A stretch of 57,735 nucleotides of DNA from an uncultured Acidobacteriaceae bacterium. Lineage in GTDB: Bacteria; Acidobacteriota; Terriglobia; Terriglobales; Acidobacteriaceae. The stretch lies in the NCBI GenBank assembly GCA_903911925.1, contig CAIWFH010000037.1:1-57735 (forward strand), in the 5' to 3' direction. The notes beneath the pieces are model-generated. The model was not told the DNA's origin. It saw only the letters and a list, made by a program, of their open reading frames with translations, and did not search any database. Positions 51,173-57,735 of this stretch are shown here, one piece after another (position 1 is the stretch's first letter; each line of letters begins with the position of its first letter). The translations under genes were made by a program, and so were the position numbers.

Positions 51173-52018
51173 ATGAGCGAACAGGAAACAGGGACATCCC
51201 TTGAAACGCCGGTGGTATCGCCGGCCTGGATCAGAATCGAGCGGGCGCGGCATCCCCAGCGGCCCTACCCCATGGACTTCATCGAACGCATCTTCACCGA
51301 TTTCAGCGAGATTCACGGAGATCGTGCCTATGGCGACGACGAAGCCGTAGCCTGCGGCATGGCGCGGCTGGGCGCCGACGAGGTGATGGTCATTGGGAAT
51401 CGGAAGGGCGGCAGCACTAAGGATCGGGTGCGGCGCAATTTTGGCATGCCCCATCCTGAAGGCTACAGAAAAGCCCTGCGGTGCATGCGGATCGCCGAGA
51501 AATTTGCGCGGCCGGTAATCAGCTTTATCGATCTGCCCGGCGCGTTCCCGGGTCTGGGCGCCGAAGAGCGGGGTCAGGCCGAGGCCATTGCCCGCAATAT
51601 TCTGGAAATGTCGCGGCTGCGGGTTCCGACAATTTCAGTCATCAGCGGCGAGGGTGGCTCGGGCGGAGCGCTAGCCCTGGCCGTGAGCGACCGGGTGCTG
51701 ATTCTTGAGAACGCGCTTTACTTTGTGATTACCCCGGAGTCGTGCGCGGCCATCATGTGGCGCGACTCGGCCCAGAAGCAACCGGCCGCGGAGGCCATGC
51801 GCATCTCCGCGCCAGAGGTTGCGGCAATCGGCTGCGTGGACGAGATTGTTCCCGAGCCGGCAGGCGGCATCCATACCGACCGGGAAGCTGGCGAGGGTTT
51901 GCTCGGGGCTGTCCTCAAGAAGCATCTAAAAGAGTTGAAGGCGATGCCGGTCGATGCGATGGTAGCCGCCCGGCAGCAGAAGTTCCGCAACATCGCACAG
52001 TTCTATACCCAAGGTTAA
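51173..52018 (+). CDS. accA: Acetyl-CoA carboxylase carboxyltransferase subunit alpha
   Basis: 281 residues, clearly homologous to AccA: ARHPQRPYPMDFIE, RRNFGMPHPEGYRKALR, GAFPGLGAEERGQAEAIARN, SGEGGSGGALAL and ITPESCAAIMW are the conserved blocks that bind carboxybiotin and acetyl-CoA. It is about 35 residues shorter than E. coli AccA at the N terminus, lacking the helical start. The partner AccD and the biotin carboxylase genes are not in the window, as is normal since acc genes are often scattered. The first committed step of fatty-acid synthesis. Confidence 0.95.
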   Translation: MSEQETGTSLETPVVSPAWIRIERARHPQRPYPMDFIERIFTDFSEIHGDRAYGDDEAVACGMARLGADEVMVIGNRKGGSTKDRVRRNFGMPHPEGYRKALRCMRIAEKFARPVISFIDLPGAFPGLGAEERGQAEAIARNILEMSRLRVPTISVISGEGGSGGALALAVSDRVLILENALYFVITPESCAAIMWRDSAQKQPAAEAMRISAPEVAAIGCVDEIVPEPAGGIHTDREAGEGLLGAVLKKHLKELKAMPVDAMVAARQQKFRNIAQFYTQG

Positions 52019-52116
52019 GCGCCGCATCAACTGGGGGAATGGTTGGGCAGAATTAACGAAATGATGGAGATCCCCGGCACAACGCGGAACTGCCACACCC
52101 TGGCTGGAGGGCGCGC

Positions 52117-53154
52117 ATGAGCGCACCTCAGGCCGGGATCGGCCGGTTCCGGGCCTACGTTCAGTTTGTTGCCGCGGTCCTCTACTTCTTCCTCGTCCGA
52201 TCTATTTCTCATCGCGCCGCGCTGGGCCTGGCAAGCGAGCAATGGGTGCCGCTTGTGCAGCAGGCCATGCTTGTCTTCCTGCTCGTGGTCGGCTATGCGG
52301 CGATGGGAGTGATGCTCGACCGGCAGGTGCATCCGGTACGCGAGCAGGGGTTGGGGCGCCGGCCGGGATGGCAGGGTGAAGCAGGGCTGGGCTTTGCCGT
52401 GGGTTGGGGGGTGGCAGTGGTTTGCGTGCTCCCGATGGTTGTGGTCGGCGGCATCGCCATCGTGCTTGTCCTTGGGCCCTCGGCATGGGGATGGCTGCTG
52501 GCAGATGCGGTGTTCTTTGCCTTGGCCGCGCTGGCTGAAGAGATTGCCTTCCGCGGATACGGTTTCCAGCGCTTTGCGGATGCCGTGGGCCCCCTGGGAG
52601 CGGCGCTGGGATTCGCGGCCTTCTATGCCATTGTGCAGGCGCTGCTGCCAGGATCGAATCGGGCCAGCATGGCGGTTTCAATTGCCCTGAGCCTGGTGCT
52701 CTCAACGGCTTATGTGCGGACAAAGGCACTGTGGCTCAGTTGGGGCCTGAATTTTGGCTGGAAAGCCAGCCGTGCCCTGCTGTTCGGACTTTCGATAAGC
52801 GGAGTCAATAGCCATTCTCCGGTCGTCCAAGGCGACCCCATGGGCTCGTTCTGGCTCACCGGAGGCGGATATGGGCTGGACGGAAGCTGGTTTGCGTTTG
52901 TAGTTCTTCTGGCTGCGCTCCCGGTGGTTTTCCGCGTCACGCGCGACCTTGATTTCCGCTACAACACGCCGGTGATCGTGCCGGGGGGCATTCCCGTGGA
53001 TCTGGACGCGGCTGCCCGCAGCCAGCATGAGACTGCTATGGGAGCGGTTCAACCGGCCGGGACTACGCTGGTTCAGATACTGCCCAATTCCCCTTTGCCC
53101 GCAGTCGCGTCGGGACAAGCGGAGACCGAAAAGGCCGACGGCTCAACGCAGTAG
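52117..53154 (+). CDS. CPBP (CAAX/Abi) family intramembrane metalloprotease
   Basis: 345 residues with about eight membrane segments. The diagnostic zinc/catalytic motif EEIAFR (EExxxR) is near residues 143-148, and the second motif (WLSWGLNFGWK) contains an Asn-based equivalent of HxxxN, where the usual His is Leu/Trp-flanked. The C-terminal tail after about residue 285 is soluble. CPBP proteins cleave prenylated or membrane peptides, or are pseudoenzymes. Substrate unknown. Confidence 0.85.
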   Translation: MSAPQAGIGRFRAYVQFVAAVLYFFLVRSISHRAALGLASEQWVPLVQQAMLVFLLVVGYAAMGVMLDRQVHPVREQGLGRRPGWQGEAGLGFAVGWGVAVVCVLPMVVVGGIAIVLVLGPSAWGWLLADAVFFALAALAEEIAFRGYGFQRFADAVGPLGAALGFAAFYAIVQALLPGSNRASMAVSIALSLVLSTAYVRTKALWLSWGLNFGWKASRALLFGLSISGVNSHSPVVQGDPMGSFWLTGGGYGLDGSWFAFVVLLAALPVVFRVTRDLDFRYNTPVIVPGGIPVDLDAAARSQHETAMGAVQPAGTTLVQILPNSPLPAVASGQAETEKADGSTQ

Positions 53155-53272
53155 GTGGAAGGAATTCCGGCAAAGTTTGGCTTCTGGTCTGTTGCTGTGT
53201 AGCTCATTTGCCTTTTCTTCTCAATCGGCGCTATCGTTTGCTTGAAGCTGATCGGATGCATGGGAGGTCCCC

Positions 53273-54607
53273 ATGAAGAGAACATGGCTGACGAAGACGG
53301 CAATCCCAGCCGCTTTGCAGGCTGCCAAAGCCACCAACTTCCGCCGGTTTGCGGGAGCATGGGTTATTACGGCGTTGCTGGCAACGGGCATCGCAGCCGC
53401 CCAGGTCATCACCGTGGATACTCGGACCGGTGCTGTGAGCAACACAACCAATGCGCCGGCCGTCAACGTTGACAGGCGCTATCAACAGATCAAACCGACG
53501 CATGTGCCGCTCTCGAACACCGAGCTTGACGCCAAGACCCGTATCGAACTGATTCGCGTACTGCAATCGGAACAGGGCTTTGCCATGCGGCCTTTCCCGC
53601 GCGGGCACAAAGGGCTGACGCTGGCCGCCAACGGGGAACTGCAGCCGGCCGGGGAAGAATACCTGGCAATGATCATTGCCCAGGGCACCTCGGCCAAGCC
53701 CGGCGAACGGTTGGTTCTCACCGATGTCAAGATCGACCGCAACCATATTGTTTTCTTGTTGAATGGTGGCCCGGAAGGAAAGCACCGCTTTTTGCGGCAT
53801 ATTGAGATGGGCGGGGGCGCGGGGCCGACGGCCCCTTTGATCCGGGATGCAGAGCAGGATCCGAACGGTTCGCGGCTAACCCTGAGTTTCGAGAAGGGTG
53901 TTCCAGCACTGACCGGTCAGCAGGTGAAGGCGCTGCTTGCTCCTTTGATTTCGTTTGACGTCAAGACACCGGTCGAAGCATTTACCGACACGCTTCCAGA
54001 CAAATTGAAAGAGGCGGTTTTGAACCACCAGGTGCTGGTGGGCATGAGTACGGAGATGCTGCTTTACGCCAAAGGACAGCCGGAGACCAAATCCCATGAG
54101 ATGGAGGGCAACATGCCCTTCGATGAGTGGGTATACGGCAAGCCGCCGAAGGATGTGGAGTTTGTGCGCATCAACGGGAACCGTGTAATCCGGTTGGAAG
54201 TCGCCAAGATGGGCAAGAGCCCCGAGGTTTTTACAAAGGACGAAGTGGAAGGGATGATGCGGACCGACGGCACGCCTTTGACGCAAGCCGCCGAGCAACA
54301 TAAGACCGCGATTGACCTGGGCGATGTGGAGCGCAATCCGGATACCCAGGCTCCCGCCCTGCCGCCCAGCCTGAGCGGCCCGGGCGAGAAAATGCCCAAC
54401 GCAAACGAACGCGGAACGATGAAGCCGGTGCAGTTTCCGAAGCGGAAGTCCGATGCGCCGCAACCCGGAGCCACGCCGCAACCCGGAGCAAACCCCGACG
54501 GAGAGCCGGAGGAGCAGCCGCCGGCCGATACAAAAGCCCCCCCCGCGGATGGTTCTCAGCCTGCAACTGCGCCGCCCGCGCAACAGCCAGCCAGCCAGCC
54601 GAAATGA
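53273..54607 (+). CDS. Secreted protein with BamE/SmpA-like domain
   Basis: 444 residues. GGGAGGT precedes the ATG. An N-terminal signal (residues about 24-45) predicts export. The mature protein has a long unrecognised region. Near residues 254-315 is a segment fitting the BamE/SmpA fold pattern (VGMSTEMLLYAKGQPE, EWVYG, VEFVRINGNRVIRLEVAK). The C-terminal about 70 residues are Pro/Ala/Gln-rich and probably disordered. BamE is a small lipoprotein of the outer-membrane assembly machine, but this protein is far larger and lacks a lipobox, so only the fold is suggested. Confidence 0.7.
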   Translation: MKRTWLTKTAIPAALQAAKATNFRRFAGAWVITALLATGIAAAQVITVDTRTGAVSNTTNAPAVNVDRRYQQIKPTHVPLSNTELDAKTRIELIRVLQSEQGFAMRPFPRGHKGLTLAANGELQPAGEEYLAMIIAQGTSAKPGERLVLTDVKIDRNHIVFLLNGGPEGKHRFLRHIEMGGGAGPTAPLIRDAEQDPNGSRLTLSFEKGVPALTGQQVKALLAPLISFDVKTPVEAFTDTLPDKLKEAVLNHQVLVGMSTEMLLYAKGQPETKSHEMEGNMPFDEWVYGKPPKDVEFVRINGNRVIRLEVAKMGKSPEVFTKDEVEGMMRTDGTPLTQAAEQHKTAIDLGDVERNPDTQAPALPPSLSGPGEKMPNANERGTMKPVQFPKRKSDAPQPGATPQPGANPDGEPEEQPPADTKAPPADGSQPATAPPAQQPASQPK

Positions 54608-54782
54608 GGCCAAACAGGTCCGGTTGATATAGACTTGGAGCAGCGAGTTGCGCTTCCTGCTGCTAACTGAACCGCCCCGGCAGTTTAGTTGGAAACAGTG
54701 GGAGCAGACGACCGCGCCGTTGAAGCCGTCCGCCAAGTCGGATGTGTGCAGAGACAATCACAAAAGGAGAAATACCCTACCG

Positions 54783-54962
54783 ATGGCCAAGATTGCCAAA
54801 ACAGGTGACCGCAAGAAGGAAATGGACACGACGAAGTCTACGGACTGTCCGAAGTGCAGCAAGCCCACCCGCATCGTCAAGCGTGTAAAAGACCGCGAGC
54901 GCGGCATTCCGGGCGGAGTCTATATCTCGTGCTCTGTGTGCGACTTCTACGAGAAACTTTAA
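54783..54962 (+). CDS. Small zinc-ribbon protein
   Basis: 59 residues: a basic, Lys-rich start, then a four-cysteine zinc ribbon, CPKC at residues 19-22 and CSVC about 27 residues later. AAGGAG lies about 13 nt before the ATG. A terminator follows directly. A frame extending upstream to 54648 has no protein-like content. Likely a small nucleic-acid- or protein-binding factor; unassigned. Confidence 0.75.
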   Translation: MAKIAKTGDRKKEMDTTKSTDCPKCSKPTRIVKRVKDRERGIPGGVYISCSVCDFYEKL

Positions 54963-54987
54963 GTTTCAATTAAGATTCTGGCGACAG

Positions 54988-55014
54988 AAGGTCCGGCTAT
55001 GGCCGGACCTTTTG
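54988..55014 (+). terminator. Rho-independent terminator after the zinc-ribbon gene
   Basis: The stem AAGGTCCGG (54988-54996) pairs with CCGGACCTT (55003-55011) around a 6-nt loop, followed by a short T-run ending at TTG. It lies 26 bases after the stop codon and could also serve the convergent permease gene. Confidence 0.85.
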
Positions 55015-55077
55015 TTCGTTCGGGCTGCACGTGGGCTGATCCCTCATTGAGGTCAGCTCAGGGAAACGCGGTTTTGA

Positions 55078-57522
55078 TCACTCGTAACGCAACGCCCTGG
55101 TGGGTTCAACGCGTGCCGCTTTGAAGGCCGGGACCAGGATGGCGATGGCCGCGGTTCCAAGCAGAACCACCGAAACCACGCCGAACGTCAGCAGGTCTGT
55201 TCCGCTGGTGCCGTAGAGGACGCTGGCTGTAAATCGCCCAAGGGCCGTGGCGATCAGCAGCCCAATTGAAAGGCCGACCGCGGTCAAGACGAGTCCCTGG
55301 CGAAGAACCATCCGCAATACAGCAATAGGTTTGGCGCCGAGCGCCATGCGGATGCCAATCTCGCGCGTCCGGCTACGGACGGAGTAGCTCATCACACCAT
55401 AGAGTCCGATGGCCGCCAGCGTGAGTCCCACCGCGCCAAAGATTCCAAGCAATAAGGCGGAGATGCGGGGAAGCAGCAGGGACTTGTCCACGTGCTCCTG
55501 CATTGTTTCGGTGTTGAATACCGCCATGTTTGGGTCGAGAGCGGCAATCTGGTCGCGCACCGTCCGCGCCAGCGCGTGGGGATTCAGGGAGGTCTTTACG
55601 ACGAGGGTAGTTCCGAAGAAGCTATTGGCCTTTTCAGGTGCCGCATTCAAAAAGAAATATGCGGCGCTGTTTGGATCCTCTCCGATGGTTCGGGATTTCG
55701 AGTTTCTTGTTACCCCGATGATGGTGTAGGTGTCCTTGTCCTGGTGAATGATGTGGCCGACGGGGTCCTGCCCGGGGAACAGCTTTGCGGCCATTGTCTC
55801 GTTGATGATCGCCGCATGCAGGTCGTCGATTTGAGGATTGAAATCCCTGCCGTGGAGCAGCGGAATGCCCATGGTATGGAAATACTCGCTGCCAACGGCA
55901 TCAACATTCGCCTGGGTGGTCTGCTTCGGGTGGTTGTTGGCGGCTTCCACGTCGAAGTTATTGCTGGTGGCTCCGATACTCAGGGGAACGACGCCAACAT
56001 AGCTCACGGAGCGAACGCCCGGCAATGCCGCCACACGGTCGTGAAGCTGGGATAGGAACTGCACTGTCTTGTCGTGCGAGTAATTGTGGAGCTTTGGGTC
56101 CATGGTCATGATGAGGATGTTGTCAGGCTTGAACCCGATATCGATTGAGGAGGCGTTGCCGAGACTGCGAAGAAACAGGCCGGCGGTGGTGAGCAGCACA
56201 AGAGAAAGCGCGATCTGCACGATCACCAGCGTATTGCGAAGGCCCGAACGGCCAACACGGCCGAATAAGGATGGGCCGTCTTTGAGCGCTCCAACTAGGT
56301 CAGGGCGAGAAGCGCGCAGTGCAGGAACCAGCCCAAATAACAGAGCTGTGATGAGCGACAAGCCGAGCGTGAACAGCGCCACGCGCAAATCAACGTTGAA
56401 GTCGAATACCACAGGGAAGGGTAGCGGAAGCTGGAAATTGGAGATGGCCCGCGCGGCACCCGCCGCAAGCAGGAAGCCGACGCCGGCGCCTGCCAGCGAA
56501 AGCAGAAGACTCTCGAGAAGCAATTGGCGGATGAGCTGACGGCGGCCGGCACCCATGGCGAGGCGGATCGCGATCTCCTTTTGCCGCCCGGCAGCCCGGG
56601 CCAGCAGCAGGTTTGCCACGTTGGCGCAGGCTACAAGATGGACCAGTCCAACCACGACCATGAGAACAGCCATTAGCGTATAGGCGGACGAAACAGAACC
56701 GGCGATCAACCCACCGGCAGTTTGCAAGGTGACGCTTTCATGACGCTTGTCGTCCTTGCGGTAAGTTTCATCGATCCGTTTTTTGACCACGTTGACCAGC
56801 ACAGCGGCTTTGGCCTTGGTAATTCCCGGCCGCAGCCTGCCGCTGAGCATCAGCCACTGGTTATCGCGCTTGGTCCTGTTCTCCCCGGAAATGACCAGGT
56901 CGGGCATGATCTCTTCAGACATCGAAAGCGGCACCCAGAATTCAGACAAGATGCCCCGGTCGATGCCATAGAATCCAATCGGCGCAACGCCTACGACCGT
57001 GTAACGCTGGCCGTTGAGCGCCACCTCGTGGCCGAGAATTCCGGTGTCGCCGCCAAATCTGCGGCGCCAAAGATTGTTGCTGAGCACAGCCACGTGGTCG
57101 CGGCCGAGCACTCGGTCATCCTCAGGAAGAATGGGGCGGCCAAGAGTCATTCCCAAGCCAAGGGTGGGGAAGAAGTTGCCGCTTACGGCCTGGCCCCAGA
57201 TGCGCTCCGGATCTCCCTTGCCGCCAATGCTGGCCGGAATAAGCGGAAAGTGTGCGGCTACGCCACCATCAAACATGTCGCCGGTCTGGTCGCGATAGTC
57301 CTGGAAGTCCGGGAAGGAAAAGGACTCGCCTTCGGAGAACATCACCATCCGGCCGGGATCGCGGATGGGGAGAACGCCCCACAGCAGGCCGTTTGCAATG
57401 CTGAAGACCGTGGTGTTGGCGGCAAACCCAAGCGCGATGGATACGATCACCACAATGGAAAAGCCGGGAGCCTTCAAAAGCGTTCGAACGGCATAGCGAA
57501 GATCGCGAGCCAGCATTTCCAT
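55078..57522 (-). CDS. Duplicated MacB/FtsX-type ABC permease (short ADOP-like)
   Basis: 814 residues. It has two MacB-core/FtsX modules like the gene at 24724, but without the soluble N-terminal helical prefix: it begins directly with MEMLARDLRYAVRTLLKAPGF. Conserved permease loops are RQKEIAIRLAMGAGRRQLIRQ and TREIGIRMALGAKPIAVLRM. The ATG at 57522 has GGTGAGG at good spacing; a TTG 15 nt upstream is possible. No ATPase or PadR gene is adjacent. Role unknown; probably a transporter-like or mechanotransmission protein. It ends about 60 bases from the terminator of the convergent zinc-ribbon gene. Confidence 0.9.
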   Translation of the reverse strand: MEMLARDLRYAVRTLLKAPGFSIVVIVSIALGFAANTTVFSIANGLLWGVLPIRDPGRMVMFSEGESFSFPDFQDYRDQTGDMFDGGVAAHFPLIPASIGGKGDPERIWGQAVSGNFFPTLGLGMTLGRPILPEDDRVLGRDHVAVLSNNLWRRRFGGDTGILGHEVALNGQRYTVVGVAPIGFYGIDRGILSEFWVPLSMSEEIMPDLVISGENRTKRDNQWLMLSGRLRPGITKAKAAVLVNVVKKRIDETYRKDDKRHESVTLQTAGGLIAGSVSSAYTLMAVLMVVVGLVHLVACANVANLLLARAAGRQKEIAIRLAMGAGRRQLIRQLLLESLLLSLAGAGVGFLLAAGAARAISNFQLPLPFPVVFDFNVDLRVALFTLGLSLITALLFGLVPALRASRPDLVGALKDGPSLFGRVGRSGLRNTLVIVQIALSLVLLTTAGLFLRSLGNASSIDIGFKPDNILIMTMDPKLHNYSHDKTVQFLSQLHDRVAALPGVRSVSYVGVVPLSIGATSNNFDVEAANNHPKQTTQANVDAVGSEYFHTMGIPLLHGRDFNPQIDDLHAAIINETMAAKLFPGQDPVGHIIHQDKDTYTIIGVTRNSKSRTIGEDPNSAAYFFLNAAPEKANSFFGTTLVVKTSLNPHALARTVRDQIAALDPNMAVFNTETMQEHVDKSLLLPRISALLLGIFGAVGLTLAAIGLYGVMSYSVRSRTREIGIRMALGAKPIAVLRMVLRQGLVLTAVGLSIGLLIATALGRFTASVLYGTSGTDLLTFGVVSVVLLGTAAIAILVPAFKAARVEPTRALRYE

Positions 57523-57599
57523 GGTCAGCCTCACCAAGAATGGAGTTCTTTTGAGGTCATACGCAGTGAATGCTGAGGAAGTTCGCTAGATTTTCGAAC

Positions 57600-57735
57600 C
57601 CGTCCTTTAGAGTCCCCGATAGGGGATCGGTAAACCCCTCGCCTTCAGGCGACGGACGGTACTAGTCTTGAGGGATGGAAGACTACAAGCGTGGCAGCCA
57701 CACGGTGTGGGATTGCAAGTATCACCTCGTGTGGA
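57600..57735 (+). mobile_element. IS200/IS605-type element, left end (partial)
   Basis: The DNA ahead of a tnpA start has the structured leader typical of IS200: a hairpin TCCCC-GATA-GGGGA (57613-57626), a TCGCC-TTCA-GGCGA hairpin (57639-57652), and an enclosing pair CCGTCC/GGACGG (57600-57605 and 57654-57659). The exact left boundary is uncertain and the element continues past the window. Confidence 0.75.
57675..57735 (+). CDS. tnpA: IS200-type transposase TnpA (3' part outside window)
   Basis: Only the first 20 codons are visible. The translation MEDYKRGSHTVWDCKYHLVW is the characteristic start of IS200/IS605 Y1 HUH transposases (the tyrosine and HUH residues lie further on). GAGGG precedes the ATG and could be sequestered by the upstream hairpins, as in IS200. 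These transposases move single-stranded DNA. Confidence 0.88.
   Translation, partial: MEDYKRGSHTVWDCKYHLVW

Noticed and set aside
1..57735. CRISPR arrays and rRNA genes
   Set aside because: No series of equal-length direct repeats with spacers and no rRNA-like sequence was found.

Overview
This 57.7 kb, GC-rich, gene-dense window most resembles a soil acidobacterium (Acidobacteriota, Terriglobia-like). That assignment is inference from gene content. It rests on two ABC-type permeases lacking a cognate ATPase (one preceded by a PadR regulator, the arrangement described for acidobacterial ADOP permeases), a giant Ig-repeat/Kelch secreted protein, an IorA/IorB-type molybdenum hydroxylase and many UroD-like enzymes. 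No rRNA, CRISPR array or complete mobile element is present. An IS200-type element begins at the right edge.

Layout. 1-11.8 kb: the 3' part of one enormous extracellular repeat protein, closed by a clear terminator. 12.0-12.1 kb: tRNA-Ser(CGA) on the minus strand. 12.4-18.4 kb: a tight plus-strand run of a Zn-type dehydrogenase, an SDR, a sugar-phosphate isomerase-like TIM barrel, an HPS/KGPDC-type enzyme and two UroD-like proteins. It looks like an uncharacterised sugar or polyol catabolic pathway. A third UroD-like gene lies at 27.6-28.7 kb. 18.5-21.0 kb: minus-strand glyoxalase-fold, DoxX-like and methyltransferase genes. 21.4-24.2 kb: a two-subunit molybdenum hydroxylase. 24.3-27.6 kb: PadR plus a duplicated permease. 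29.1-36.4 kb: a TetR-controlled complete efflux system (TolC, HlyD-type adaptor, two ABC ATPases, two ABC-2 permeases). 36.6-40.5 kb: a very large GH13-like protein. 40.6-42.0 kb: a serine beta-lactamase-fold hydrolase. 42.8-47.3 kb: HoxE, HoxF fused to a GltD-like module, and HoxU, with no hydrogenase genes beside them. 47.3-57.5 kb: TspO, a secreted unknown protein, a second TetR-controlled ABC exporter, AccA, a CPBP protease, a BamE-like secreted protein, a zinc-ribbon microprotein and a second duplicated permease.

How the genes work together. Three regulator modules carry clear dyad operators in the expected place: PadR (24286-24309), TetR/pump (29101-29116) and TetR/exporter (48934-48952). 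The two most promising systems for new biology are the UroD/HPS/SPI cluster (12.4-18.4 kb) and the HoxE-HoxF::GltD-HoxU complex (42.8-47.3 kb). The complex carries both an NADH site and a second pyridine-nucleotide site without a hydrogenase. Statements about families come from recognition of motifs in the translated sequence; no database search was possible.
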